From Bedellia somnulentella (Eukaryota > Arthropoda > Insecta > Lepidoptera > Bedelliidae), in the NCBI GenBank assembly GCA_963576735.1, contig OY755174.1, positions 9,796,001 to 9,860,000 on the forward strand: a DNA stretch of 64,000 nucleotides, in the 5' to 3' direction. The position numbers and the translations under genes were made by a program. Position 1 is the first letter of the stretch. Every line of letters begins with the position of its first letter. Shown in pieces: positions 34,763-46,077 of the stretch. The notes beneath the pieces were generated by a model. The model was not told the origin of the DNA and searched no databases. It saw nothing but the letters and a program-made list of their open reading frames with translations.

Positions 34763-34840
34763 GTGAGAGTGAATATGTTGGAAAAAATATGATTATCATG
34801 TACTTATCCAAAAGAGTAAAATAAGGCAAGTTGTATTAGC

Positions 34841-35220
34841 AACCGTGATAGCCCAGTGGGTAGAACACTCGGTCATCGTGCAAGCGACTAGTGTTCAAAT
34901 CCTGGGTCGGGCCTACACCAATTTGTCTTTTCTAAAGACATATGTGTGGTTAATTTATCATGGTTGTTAACGGTGAGGGAAAACATCGTGAGGAAACCCA
35001 CATGGCTGAGTTGTACTTAGTCATGTGACAGTGTATTCGTACAAAACGGCGATAGGCCTGCCCCTATCACGTGAGTACACTGTCCATGCAAAACGTGGGT
35101 ACTCTGAACACCAGGTGACAAAGTCACGTGATGTTCAGAAGTATTAGTACCTCTGCCAACCCCTTCGGGGATATTCGGCGTGAACGTTTATGTTATGTTA
35201 TGTATGTATGTTATGTTATG
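34841..35220 (+). mobile_element. Full-length tRNA-derived SINE with (TTATG)n tail
   Basis: The head has an A box (TGATAGCCCAGTGGGTAGA) and a B box (GTGTTCAAATCCTGGG) at tRNA spacing. The body has TTAACGGTGAGGGAAAACAT, GTGACAGTGTATTCGTACAA and CTCTGCCAACCCCTTCGGGG, and the end is GGCGTGAACGTTTATG plus (TTATG)n. This is the reference copy for the truncated members at 18985, 26270, 26910 and 27750. About 380 bp; no coding capacity. Confidence 0.9.
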
Positions 35221-35689
35221 TTGTATTTATTCATATATCCCTCATAATGTTTTTTAACCAATTTGGTATCAGTTTACTGTGAGTATCCATATATATTAAA
35301 CAAGAGAGGGTGGATTTTGTGAACCAACCTGTGTCGCGATGCTAAGAGCTAGAAGCTGGTTCAGGTATCAAATTGAAGGTCTCCATCTGAAGTTTTACCG
35401 AAAATCATACATTTTCCATAACTGGATTAGTTAAATTGTTAGAGATTTATAAATGGTCAAAATTGGCCCATAGACTTTGCTGGAGTAAAAGCGCGCGCAA
35501 ATGTGTCAGTCACGAGATTGAATTGATTCGCTCGCGAGCAATTTTCAATCTGCCGACAATTTTAATTTCTATTGCGTTATTATAGTAATTTAGTCATTCT
35601 ATGAAGTACCAAATTGTTCGTGAACAGTTCGTGCACACATAGAGACCATTTCGACCCGTGTCCCAATTACAGGTGAGCAATAAAAAGCA

Positions 35690-35839
35690 AAAAAGAAAAA
35701 TGCACATTCGAAATGAATATAAAAAAAATTGTATATATACATATAAAAACAGAAGTTAAGATAGTGTTTTGGTATTTTGGAAGTACACCGGATGCAGAAA
35801 ATGTAATCCACGCGGACGTAGTCACGGGCCAGAAGCTAG
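35690..35839 (+). mobile_element. Helitron 3' terminal fragment
   Basis: The sequence AGATAGTGTTTTGGTATTTT, then ATCCACGCGGACGTAGTCAC, ends GGCCAGAAGCTAG followed by T. The GC hairpin just before CTAG is the lepidopteran Helitron 3' signature. A related 3' end lies at 52865-52990. Confidence 0.6.
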
Positions 35840-37429
35840 TTTTACTTAATAGTAAATAGATTTTTAAACTTTGATTACAACTTTTGTTATTATGATGGCT
35901 TAGTAAATGTTCTCTAAAACGTTTTTTAAAAGACTTTGCTATGATATTGCTAGTAAAAGAAAGTCTGTATTTTTTTTTAAGATACGTAAAGAAAGATGTG
36001 CGAATACATACATACATTTTAATCGATTTGAATAAGTACTGAAACAGGAATGAAAAAAATTAGGAAAGGCACTGGACTTAAAGCAGTGATATAAGCACGT
36101 ATGTAAAATAAAATTTTAACACATTGATAAACTAGTATTCATTGACAACTTAATAAAATTAAAAGTATAATATTTCATAATCATGGTTTTCTAGTTGCTA
36201 ATCGATAATTTTTCTATATATTTTTTAACGTAAAAGTAAACTATAAGCCCTGTTTACAGATATGATTAGTTTGTCAATATCTTTACAACTGAACTTTTAA
36301 TAACACAAGCGTAAAATCGATATCTTTTTTCTGAATCGCTACAATTAAAAAGCATCACATTTTGTGCTTCGCTAAATATATAATGGATTGCATAAGAGCT
36401 TATTCACTGAACACAACAACATAGAGACACGTTGGGTGGCGCTATAAAAAGTGCCATTGTCGCACCGATGCACGATTCTGGTGCGAACACTGTTAGATGC
36501 TCAACCATTAAAATAATATGTTATTTTGAGCCAGTTTGAAGAAAAATAATAATTAAATTTACTACTTACTTTGAAAACCAAATCTGGCAAAAAAATAGCA
36601 AAATATTATAAAGTGTCCTTATTTTTCTTATGTCAGTTTTTAAGTCAAGCATATATTATTTATATAATTTAAGGCCTAATAAAGGTTATCTAATGAGTTA
36701 ATAAGGACATGTGTGAAAATACTGAGGAAATTAAGTGAAGCTTGAGTGGTTTGTCGAGATGTACAAAGTGGCAATTGATCTCTGCCTACCCTAATGCAAG
36801 CTAATGGTGTGAGAATATTTATGTATGTAAAGGTCATCTCTAAGAGTATTTTTTTATTATAATTCAATTTGATCGGACGAAAACATGCTAAGTTAACCCA
36901 ACACTATTAATTAAAAACAGCCCTGGAAACTTAGATAAATAAAATAATTAAGTGTCGCTGTAATGCTGTCATTTAAACATGTTTTTAATTTATTGCTTGG
37001 GTACAAATTTATAAAGTTTATGGTTTTGGTATATAAACTGCCGATTTTTTGTCTGATGTATATCTGTTGCGCTTGCAGTAAGTATTACATTTTCATGCAG
37101 TCCTTTTGAAGCTTGTAATAAGATTTGGTTAGGTCTTAAGTGCTTATATTAATTAAATAGCGTCGCTAAATTATTTTGGGTTGCTGATGAAAACGATTGT
37201 ATTTTACAAAAATACTTATATTTTAGTGAATATCATATGTTGATAGACTGATACAATAATAATACACACTTAAAAAAAGATTAATCTTGTAAACTAACTT
37301 AAAATATAATTTAAAAAGATATTTTATTCTTCCTAGTAAAAGTTAAAATTTGTATTGCTCCAAGCAATTTAGTTTTTTGTATATCATGTGAACTTAACAA
37401 AAAAAAGTTATCGCGAGATAGTTACTAAC
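35840..37429. other. AT-rich non-coding sequence next to the exon
   Basis: Mostly unique AT-rich sequence. At 36716-36835 there is another 3' end of the RTE-like LINE (TGAGTGGTTTGTCGAGATG, TACAAAGTGGCAATTGATCT, tail TTATGTATG). The part next to 37429 would be the start of intron 1 on the minus strand. Confidence 0.5.
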
Positions 37430-37568
37430 CTGAATTGGGCATAGTGTTGTCCCCAAGACCAGTGGAGGTGTCCACGTCAGCGTGCACCATCCCCGCCATG
37501 GTTATCACCAGAACGGAAACCCACATGCATCCCTTGCGAAACCTTTTATTCTCACAGAATTGACCCAT
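37430..37568 (-). CDS. First coding exon of a secreted or membrane protein (signal peptide)
   Basis: On the minus strand an ATG at 37568 opens 46 codons plus one base, ending in CAG and the donor GTTAGT at 37429. The peptide starts MGQFCENKRFRKGC, then a hydrophobic run MWVSVLVITMAGMVHA with a likely signal peptidase site after HA, then DVDTSTGLGDNTMPNS. Third codon positions are GC-rich, unlike the surroundings, which supports real coding sequence. An upstream in-frame ATG at 37610 has a poorer context, so I chose 37568. The phase-1 donor right after a signal peptide is usual in genes for extracellular Ig-domain proteins such as lachesin or DIP types; that family is a guess. The remaining exons should lie leftwards, beyond or inside this window, but none is visible down to position 1. 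Confidence 0.6.
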
Positions 37569-37769
37569 TGCACATTTCTTTAAAGGTCTATTAATATACA
37601 CACGCGTCATAAAACTTTTTCAAGTTCCTCAAACTATTATCTAAACTAGTTCCAAACTAATTTCATTCTTATAAACTACCGATGGTGTAACTTTAACATT
37701 CATAGTTCTAATTTAGAGAGTTTTGGTTTTGAAAAAGAGGGTAGTTTTACGATCTCGTCGGCAAGCACG

Positions 37770-37960
37770 TGCTGAAATCAGTGAAATGGTATGTGCAGGT
37801 GGGATGTCGCGTCGACACTGGAGTGCAGGCTCGGCAGCACGCCGGCACCGCGCTCTCGACTCATTCCACCGCGTGAGGAGGGCCGCTGCGCGCGCACCCG
37901 CCGGCGCCGCCAATCACGCACGGTGGGAGGGACCAACTCTAAGACGCGCGGAAGTATATG
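37770..37960 (-). promoter_or_regulatory. CpG-rich block upstream of the exon, possible promoter or 5' UTR
   Basis: Strongly CpG-rich sequence (for example GCTGCGCGCGCACCCGCCGG) lies 200-390 bp upstream of the start codon on the minus strand. It holds a CCAAT-containing stretch, GCCGCCAATCACGCA. Open frames in all directions here result from the low stop-codon density. A promoter or untranslated first exon of the gene at 37430-37568 is the simplest reading. Confidence 0.35.
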
Positions 37961-38629
37961 CGAAGGCCTATGTACGGATGATAGCGGACAGGTGGTTTCG
38001 TAACCGTAATTAGATAAGTTTACAATCCCTTTCACTTCCACAACAATCAAATCTGTCATTGGTTTCATAAGTTTCAGTAACAATAGTAAGTATAAACACG
38101 ATCTCTAAATGTAAATCCGCGTCGATGTCATAAGGTCTTCTGGTGGCATTAAGGAAAAGTTTACCTACTTTCTTGAATAAATAAGATTTTGATAATTTAA
38201 AACTTTGCGTAAGTTCAAGTTTCTTCTTAACAATAAAGATGATTACTACTTTGCAGACATACATTTTCTCTTTTAATCAAACAGAATTACGACATTTTAT
38301 TTTATTTAGACTTGATGAAAAATACTATAACAACTTAAACTTTTAAGCATAGTATTTCATATGGGATTATCTGACTATATCTGGTTAAAAATACATAACA
38401 TAAACTTCTGATATAATTTAGAAGAACAAAGTCTAAACAAAGTTTGTAGTATTTTCGATACCAGAATGAATAAAATAAAGGTCTTCTTTTAAAAAAATCT
38501 GCTGACTGGAGTTCCATACTGAATTATTTTTCGCAGATAAATTCACATATTGACTGTGATTGATAAAATCTGAAAATTTTATATTTTATGTTGATTTTGC
38601 ATAGCACTTTTTACTTTTATATTTCCGTT

Positions 38630-39060
38630 AGATACCTTTTACCAATTTTCTATCATCCATCCTCTCGATGTGCCCAAACCATCTCAACAATCCTTTTTCT
38701 ATCTTACTTAAAATATCATCTTTTACACCTCACCTTTCACGAATCACGTCATTCCTCACTCGATGACATAACCTTACATTACAAACTTTTCTAAGGGACC
38801 ACATTTCTACAGCATTCACTCTGCTTTCATGCTTCTTCTGCCACACCCATCATTCGTTGCCATACATAAGCGTAGGAACAAGAACAGCATCATGCACAGC
38901 CATTCGGGCTTTTTCGGACACTGATTGACTAGACATAAGACTATGCAGTGATCCATTAATCGCATTACCCTTTTTCACTCTTCTCTCGATATCTTCAACA
39001 CACCATCCATTCCATCTCTAGTAAACAAACTTCCCAGATATACAAACGCATACATACAGA
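38630..39060 (-). pseudogene. RTE-like LINE fragment, decayed
   Basis: The minus strand carries pieces such as YLGSLFTRDGMDGV, CMATNDGCGRRSMKAE and DGLGTSRGWMIEN-like text in shifting frames. This matches the order of the SLFT...D, WQKK...ESRVNAVEM and LRWFGHIERM regions of the same LINE family as 34103-34345. Several stops and frameshifts are present. Confidence 0.6.
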
Positions 39061-39797
39061 TATAAATTTCGATAAAGAATACCAGAATAAAGAGTATATA
39101 AATGTATTTTTATAATAGTTTCTATTTTAATGCGTCAATATTAACCTAAATTAATTACCTTTAAATTTATTTCAGGCAAAACCCATTCGTAGCAAAATTA
39201 AAGAAAAATTAACAAGTAACTCGTATCGGAAATATGGTTCAATATTTGTATCATATTCTAATTATTTTTTCAATAAGCATGCAATTTTCTATTAATGATT
39301 TGCATGGTAATTAAAATCAATATTTTTTTCAAAATCATTAATTAAAATAAATCCTTAACAAAGTATGGATGAGTGGAACAAAATATACATGTTCATTATA
39401 AGGAATGCCAACAATTTTATCTACAAAATACGTGAATTCCGATTTAATGTAGTTATTCACATCACACATATGTATAAACTCTTGAGTGCATGTTGAGGAA
39501 TTTTAAAGTCAAGAGTCCAATATTTCAATTCCTCCTGAAATGTATTTTCTTTTTCATTATCTGTATCCAGATTATACTATCGATTCTTTTTTACTGGAGA
39601 GCTCTGAATGATTACTTAGATAGTCTTCTGGAAATTAAAAAAAGAATACTTTTTTAAAAATAGTTATTATAATAAATACGAAGGCGGGTCAATAAATCCG
39701 TGACTTTTGGAATAAAATACAGATTTTATGATAAAAAAATAATTTTATTTTTTAACCCTTGAGCTCTATACACTTTGTCAACGCTTCTCCAATTTTT

Positions 39798-40790
39798 TTA
39801 TCCCTTCCAAAAAAATAAATTTGTCGAGGTCCTCAAAATAGGCCTTTGTTTGCGAGATGACTTGGAGTCAAATCTTTTTCCACCTAGCCATTTCTTCAGG
39901 TTTGGGAACAAGTAGTAGTCGCTCGGAGCCAAATCTGGAGAATAGGGCGGATGAGGGAGCAATTCATAGCCCAATTCATGGATTTTTGCCATGGCAACTG
40001 CACATGTGTGCACACTTGCATTGTCTTGGTGGAAAAGAACTTTTTTCTTGGCCAAATGAGGTCGGCTTTTCTTTAAATCGTCATTAAATCGGTCCAGTAA
40101 GTTGGCATAATATTCAACATTGATTGTGCTTCCCTTTTGTAGGTAGTCGATGTGGATTATCCCGCGTGGATCCCAAAAAACAGTCGCCATAACTTTATTG
40201 GCTGACAAACCCACCTTGGCCTTCTTTGGCGCCGATTCACCCTGAGTTTTGACTGTTGTTTGGTATCTGGTGTGTTGTGATGGATCCATGTTTCGTCCAC
40301 GGTTACAAAACGGCGCAAAAACTCCTCCACATTGCGATTAAACAACGCCAAACCTTCCTGTGAAGTTGTTACACGATTGCGTTTGTGGTCGAATGTGAGC
40401 AAACGCGGCACCCATCTTGCGGAAAGCTTTCTCATGCCCAAGTGATCATTCAAAATTGAAACCACTGAGCCATATGAGATCCCTACGGCTTCCACAATCT
40501 CTTGCACTTTCAATCTTCGGTCGCCCAACACTATATCGTGAATTTTTTCGATTGTTTCGGGTGTAGAGACCTCAACTAGGCGTCCAGGACGTTCGGCATC
40601 TTCAGTGCTTGTACGGCCGCAACGAAATTCAGTAAACCACTTTTTTACCATTGAAATCGATGGTGCAGAGTCCCCATAGTATTTATCAAGCTTAGTCTTG
40701 GTCTCGGTAATGGTTTTTTTACGCAAGAAATAATGCTTAATCACGAAATTCACAAAAGCACAAAAGCATACGAAATTCACTTTTTTCCAT
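39798..40790 (-). pseudogene. mariner transposase, frameshifted (D,D34D)
   Basis: A cut-and-paste transposase of the Tc1/mariner superfamily in at least three frames. The start MEKSEFR lies at 40790, then a short duplication of ACGAAATTCAC shifts the frame. The helix-turn-helix region (KWFTEFRCGRTSTEDAERPG) and the WVPRLLT linker follow. The first catalytic Asp is in VTVDETWIHH (frame one); a frameshift at about 40280 moves to the second frame with HQDNASVHT and YSPDLAPSDY, whose Asp residues are 34 residues apart, the mariner signature. Another frameshift near 39855 affects the C-terminus. Family length is about 345 residues. MEKSEFR and the domain text point to the irritans subfamily. It cannot be active. 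Confidence 0.85.
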
Positions 40791-40868
40791 TTTCTCCTCA
40801 AATTTGTGAGTAGTCTGATAAAAATAGCTGTCAAAAACAAACTAACTGACGCAGCAAGTTAAAATTTA

Positions 40869-41004
40869 CATACATACATCCATCCTGACGTCCCTCAGCA
40901 GGTACAAAGGGCCTTGAGTAGATTTCTCCATCTGGCTCGATCTTGGGCAGCGGCTGCGAGATCCTCCCACTTCATTCCTACAACTTTTGCCTCATTCTCC
41001 ACAG
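40869..41004 (-). mobile_element. 5'-truncated LINE insertion in mariner, 13-bp target duplication
   Basis: A 136-bp insert is bounded by AAGTTAAAATTTA at 40856-40868 and 41005-41017. On the minus strand it encodes KWEDLAAAAQDRARWRNLLK then ALCTC and a stop, and ends in GGATGGATG(TATG)n. This is the extreme C-terminus and tail of a non-LTR retrotransposon whose protein ends in the WR-rich motif of endonuclease-reverse transcriptases. It recurs at 46290-46425 through the duplication. Confidence 0.8.
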
Positions 41005-41121
41005 AAGTTAAAATTTAGACAGGAGTCAACTGACAGATGCCTGTTCACAGGAGCAGTGTTGCTGTTTCAGTAAAGAGGTCAGAAATTCAAAAAGTCACGG
41101 ACTTATTGACCCGCCCTCGTA

Positions 41122-41737
41122 TCAAAACAGATGACTATCAAGAAAATTACATAAATAAGCTTGAAGCAAAAAAAGCTTACCATATATTATCACGGTGGTT
41201 GCATTAGGAACACTTTTAATGACTTCAACTGTTCAACTGTTAGCAAAATTAAATGAAATATAATATGCATTACATAAAATCATTTTAACATTTACTATTA
41301 AAAACTAATCAATCAACAAAACATTTACTGATATAAAGCAAATTTGATTTAATACTTAATAATTTAATTTTAGTACTGAACCTTTTTGTTGCTCTTGCGT
41401 TGTACCCTTTTCTTCTCTAACATTATTTGTAATTAATACCAAGGTTTGTCAGTTGGAAACGTTTATTTGACTGTAACGTTAGTATGACTATTGCGTTGTC
41501 GTACAAAGTTATTAGCTAAAACTTAAATAAAACGTCATATAGTTTAGACTTGCCGACGTTGCTATGACTAGTTTATTACAACATATTCGTCGCACGACTA
41601 AATAGTTAAATTAAAGACGTCTATAGGACCTAGTTTTCATTTAATTACTATCATAAAACTTCTATCCAACTTTATGTCGTACAAATCATGACTTATTTGA
41701 TGTTTTTGCTTGTTGAGTAACTACTATGAATATTTAA
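41122..41737. other. Unclassified AT-rich sequence
   Basis: No gene or family recognised. It lies in the duplicated unit and recurs at 46543-47158. Confidence 0.5.
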
Positions 41738-42050
41738 TCTATACTATAATATCTATCTATCTATCTATTCTATAATAAGACTGTAACGAGGTCAAAACTG
41801 TACATTAAAGAAAAAAAAAGAAAAAACGGTGGAATATGTTTTATTTTCGATACTGAAGCCAAATTTGCTATTTTTGAAAAAAAAATGTCTGTCTGTCTGT
41901 CTGTATGTCCGTCATCACGTTAATGCTACCGGACCGATCTTGATCAAATTTGGCATGAATGTAGGTTATACACCTGACCAACATATAGGACAACATAATT
42001 TATCCCGGATTTCGCAAGGGTTCCCACAGAAGCATAAAAAAACATAACTT
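41738..42050 (+). mobile_element. Helitron-like 5' part (copy 2 at 47159-47471)
   Basis: Opens TCTATACTATAATATCTATC with a (TCTA)n run, then CTGTAACGAGGTCAAAACTG, a (TCTG)n run, and ATGCTACCGGACCGATCTTG. These are the landmarks of the 5' half of lepidopteran non-autonomous Helitrons. A matching 3' end in the same orientation is at 52865-52990, so the two may be the ends of one element opened by later insertions. Confidence 0.5.
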
Positions 42051-42289
42051 ATATGGTTCCCCATATTTACACGATTAATTTTTTCATCGACCGACTTTAT
42101 CGGACTCTTCATTAATAGTCTTTTTGGAAAAAATAAGGGTTTCATCCATTTTCATCAAAATAATTGTCCATTTAATTGTTTGTCAATAGTATGACTACTA
42201 GATATATAGGATATCACAAATTTGAGACTTACTCAAATGTCTGCGTGGCGCAGCGGTATACTGTTAGGTAAACACTAAGTACGAAAGAC

Positions 42290-42460
42290 CCTGGGGCTTT
42301 TAAGGGATTTTTGGGCGATGTGGTTGGAGACCCATCACAACAACCTTTATTTCACTATCTTTTCCCGACGCAACTTCCAAAAGTGGCTGAGGAACTTCAA
42401 GTTCCTTAGCTCTGGCTACCCCTTCTACGGATTTATAGTCGTGAGTATATTTATGTATGT
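42290..42460 (-). repeat. (TATG)n-tailed repeat, copy 12, 5'-truncated
   Basis: Begins inside the family at GGGGCTTTTAAGGGATTTTT and runs to ATAGTCGTGAGTATATTTAT plus GTATG. It recurs at 47711-47881. Just upstream (42238-42262) is a tRNA A-box-like GTGGCGCAGCGGTATA. Confidence 0.8.
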
Positions 42461-42534
42461 ATTTAATTGTTTGTCAATAGTATGGCTACTAGATATATAC
42501 CATATCACAAATTTGACATAATTACTAATGTATT

Positions 42535-43225
42535 TGTGGCGTAGCTGTATACCGATTGGTTAAATCTAAACTAACGGATGACCCAGGTTCGAATCCCGGG
42601 TGATTAAAGTCTTTTTGAGACTGTTTTGCTTTTGTGTTAGGTTAGAATAATAGGATGCACTAATCCTTCTTTTTCACATTCAACTATGCGAATATGTATG
42701 AATAAAGATAATTGAAAGTATATTGTATGAATTTTACGTATTCATTTGGTAGGTTTGAGAATAAGTTTATAGCTTTTTTTTTTAACAAATTTTCTCATAG
42801 ATATATTATGTTTTACTTACGCATAAATAAATATTCTGTTTAAGCCTCAGATGCATAGTTTGTAAATAATAGTAAATATCTCAATGTTAATTCAGTAACG
42901 CCATCTGTTGACCGATGATTGCAATCTCTCACACATCACCAACAGTCAGTGCAGCGGACAGCACCGGGTCGCCAAACTGCTATCCCTACTTACTAAAGAT
43001 ATTCTCATATTTGAACATATAGAACTTGGTACAAAATGGTTTGTTTCATGATTCGTATGAACAATTAAAAAGGTTTTTTGGAACTCATCCCCTAAGGGAT
43101 TGTAGTATACAGATTTTTGATCTATAAATATACTGTATTAGAAATTTGAAACTTGATCTGATTGACTGATATAACCACTACAAAAAGGAATTTATAAAAT
43201 TCATCCATCAATCAATCATGACTAT
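42535..43225 (+). repeat. tRNA-derived repeat segment A (copy at 47956-48646; old paralogue 53005-53468)
   Basis: The left end has a tRNA-like head: A box GTGGCGTAGCTGTATACC and B box GGTTCGAATCCCGGG at 42586-42600. The rest is non-coding and aligns in order with 53005-53468 through shared strings such as TACAAAATGGTTTGTTTCAT and CTTACTAAAGATATTCT. Similarity is clearly below that of the perfect duplication, so the paralogy is old. Confidence 0.65.
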
Positions 43226-43352
43226 ATACTAACGGCTATAAATCCCAAAAAAGGGTAGCCACAGCTTCAGAGATAGTAATTCTCTATCCACTTTTGGAAG
43301 TTAAATAGGGAAAAGGTAGTCAAATGGGTCTCCAACTGCATCGCCCAACATA
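43226..43352 (+). repeat. (TATG)n-tailed repeat, copy 13, interrupted by Copia
   Basis: Contains ACTAACGGCTATAAATCCCA and GGGTCTCCAACTGCATCGCC, then stops where the Copia target site begins. It recurs at 48647-48773. The same repeat follows segment A' at 55051. Confidence 0.7.
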
Positions 43353-43357
43353 TTATG

Positions 43358-43488
43358 TGTTAGGTGACCATAGATCAGTGTCGTTGCATAGCAACCTATT
43401 GATAGATCAGTTTACTGTAAAATAACTTTAATATATAAATGCCTTCAACTTGCATATCGTATTTTCCTTAACTTTAAATTACTTAATA
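43358..43488 (+). repeat. Copia 5' LTR of the truncated copy (131 bp) and primer-binding site
   Basis: TGTTAGGTGACCATAG to TTAAATTACTTAATA, identical to 48779-48909. It is preceded by the target duplication TTATG (43353-43357) and followed directly by TGGTAGCAGAG at 43489, which fits the complement of the 3' end of initiator tRNA-Met as primer-binding site. The LTR is unusually short and ends in TA instead of CA. Confidence 0.85.
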
Positions 43489-43541
43489 TGGTAGCAGAGC
43501 GAATAAATAACAGTGATCAGTGATAAATAAAAGTATCAACG

Positions 43542-46077
43542 ATGCCGAAAACATCACTGCACATTGATCCACTTGGTCAAGAAAATTATGACACATGGGC
43601 TATGCAAGCCGAAGCTGTCTTGATAAAATCAAAACTTTGGAAATACGTTGAAACGCCCCTAGCTCAAGATGCATGTGCCGCAGATATCGAAGGAGACAAA
43701 ATGTCAAGGTCTGAACTTATTTTGTTAATTGCTCCTTCTCAACTAAAAGACATAAAAAAATTGCACAACTGCTAAGGCTCTGTGGGATAAATTAAAAGAA
43801 ATCCATGCAAGTAAAGGTCCCGCTCGTAAAGCTTCTCTCCTTAAGTCACTCATACTCACAAAACTTGAAGGAAGTGATGTACGTGCACATTTGAACAAGT
43901 TCATGGATACGGTTGACAAATTGGCAGAAATGGATGTCAACATTAATGCGGATCTATTGACAATACTGATGCTATATAGTTTATCCTCTGAATACGAAAA
44001 CTTTCGTGTTGCCATCGAGTCACGCGACGTCTTGCCAAAACCTGACGAACTTAAAATTAAAATAATAGAAGAGAGCGACGCTCGTCACCGCAACACTCAA
44101 AACGAGTACAACCCACAAACATATGGAGAAGAAAATGCACTCTACGCAACTTGTAAAATTTGTAAAAAGACTGGTAACAAAATCTTTCAGAAAAAGACGC
44201 ACAAAATTTGTTCTAACTGTTGGAAGAATAACAAAACAAAATCTAAAACCAGATTAACTGATGGTTCTTCATCTTTACTATATGCAGAAGAGTGTCATCT
44301 CATATCAAACAAACATGATGAAAACGATTGGGTACTTGACAGCGGCTGTACCTCTCACATAACACATCAATACGAATACTTTGAAAACATGAAGACTATA
44401 TCGAGGAAACTGAATTTCGCATCTGAAAACAACTCTACAGAAATCAAAGGAGAAGGCGAGTTACCATGACGAACAAATATGGGAAAATTTATCTGGAAAA
44501 TACTCTGTACGTACCCTCTCTATGCAAGAATTTACTAGACGTGCCGAAAATGACTGAACATGGAGCTTCCGTTACATTCAAAAATGACAAAGCTACTATA
44601 CGCAACAAGAAAGGAGATATACTAATGACTGCAGTAAAGTCTGACAACAGTGGTCTCTTTTATGTCAAGTCACCAAAAATAGAACGGAACTATGCAGCAA
44701 CGCCTGATACTTCAAACATAAAACAAGGCTCCATACAAGACTGGCATAGGAAACTTGGACACATGAATGACAAAGATCTTCACATGGCACTCAACAATGA
44801 AACATTGATTGGCCTGAACTTCAACAAAAACGAGACTTTGTCAGACTGCGAGATCTGTATTGAAGCTAAAATGACTCGAGTACCAAGCCCTCCACAAAGA
44901 ACAAATCCCAGAACTACCGAACGCCTGGAGATTGTCCACAGTGACGTATGTGGTCCATTCACTCCTAGTAATGGTAAAAATCGATACTTTGTTACTTTCA
45001 TTGACGATTACAGTAGATATTCAAGCGTCTACCTTATGAAAAATAAGTCAGAAGTACTAGAAAAATTTAAAGAATACAAAAATTAAATGGAAAAGTTTAC
45101 GGGCAACAAAGTGAAACATTTACAATCGGATAACGGAACAGAATATATCAACGCCAACTTTGACGCTTATTTGAAGGAGCACGGGATCGCACGACGCCTA
45201 TCAGCTCCCTATACCGCTCATCAAAATGGAATTGCAGAACGCAAAAATCGGACATTGGTGGAAAAGGCCAGAGCCATGCTTATAGACGCAAAGGCACCAA
45301 TTTATCTATGGGCAGAAGCAATAAATACTGCAAACTATCTGTCAAATAGAAGCATAAACAGTGCAATTGACAATAAAACACCATTCGAGAAATGGGTCTT
45401 AAGAAAGCCCTGCGTTAATCACCTTCATCCATTCGGGTCCAAAGCATTTGTTCTAAGAAAAGACCCTAGACGTCGAAAATTTGATTCGAAAGCAATCCCT
45501 GGCATGTTTGTTGGATACTCAAGCACCAGCAAAGCATTTAGAATATATGTTCCATCCAAACGTAAGAATTTCATATCGAAAGATGTAAGAGTAGTAAAAA
45601 CGAATTTTTACTCAAGCCCTATTAACAACTTTGATGATTTTGCATATACTAAAAACACTGACTGTAACCCGGTATTAGAACCGAAGAAAACTCATATTAA
45701 CATTGATGAGATTAGCGATGCTCACATAGAACAAGACGACTCTAAATTCACTAAGAGAGAATCGAACATGGGATTTAGTGGATTTACCAAAAGGAAGAAA
45801 AGCACTACCATGCAAATGGGTTTATAAACTGAAAACAAATCCAGATGGCTCTATTGACAAATTTAAAGCTAGAGTAGTAGTAAAAGGTTATTCACAACAA
45901 CAAGGCGTGGATTACGATAAGACGTTTAGTCCCGTTGCTCGACTTAGCACTATAAGAGCAGTCATAGCAATTGCAGTAAAAGAAAATTTGAAATTACGCC
46001 AGTTTGATGTATCAACAGCTTTCCTAAATGGAACAGTCCAGGAAGAAATATACGTCAAACAGCCCGAAGGTTTCCAA
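43542..46077 (+). pseudogene. Copia gag-pol, truncated copy
   Basis: Identical to the first part of the gag-pol at 48963-52619, breaks included, but cut off after QPEGFQ in the reverse transcriptase by the duplication junction; about ten further codons then come from antisense mariner. It holds gag, protease (WVLDSGCTSHIT), integrase and the start of the polymerase, so it lacks the YVDD site, RNase H and the 3' LTR. Frame breaks lie near 43763, near 44465, at the TAA 45084-45086 and near 45760. Confidence 0.9.

Larger units (their letters stand above)
39679..41119 (-). mobile_element. mariner transposon, irritans-like, TA target
   Basis: Ends are CGAAGGCGGGTCAATAAATC and, inverted at the right, CGAGGGCGGGTCAATAAGTC, each next to TA (39677-39678 and 41120-41121). 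The terminal repeats match over about 28-30 bp with two differences. Length is 1,441 bp, or about 1,292 bp without a 136-bp LINE fragment and its duplicated target site. The transposase reads leftwards. The right third (40657-41119) also lies in the tandem duplication and recurs at 46078-46540. Confidence 0.9.
40657..46077 (+). repeat. 5,421-bp tandem duplication, copy 1
   Basis: Every segment I compared is identical to 46078-51498, including homopolymers and all reading frames. The left breakpoint falls inside the mariner transposase and the right breakpoint inside the Copia reverse transcriptase. The junction shows a 2-bp AA microhomology. It makes a truncated Copia reading into antisense mariner sequence at 46077/46078. 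Confidence 0.95.

Noticed and set aside
37723..38083. Overlapping open frames of 66-101 codons on both strands
   Set aside because: They all lie over the CpG-rich block upstream of the signal-peptide exon; arginine- and alanine-rich text in every frame shows composition and not coding.
42535..42610. Functional tRNA gene with A and B boxes
   Set aside because: The B box is excellent, but no acceptor stem can be formed around it and it belongs to a repeat segment.
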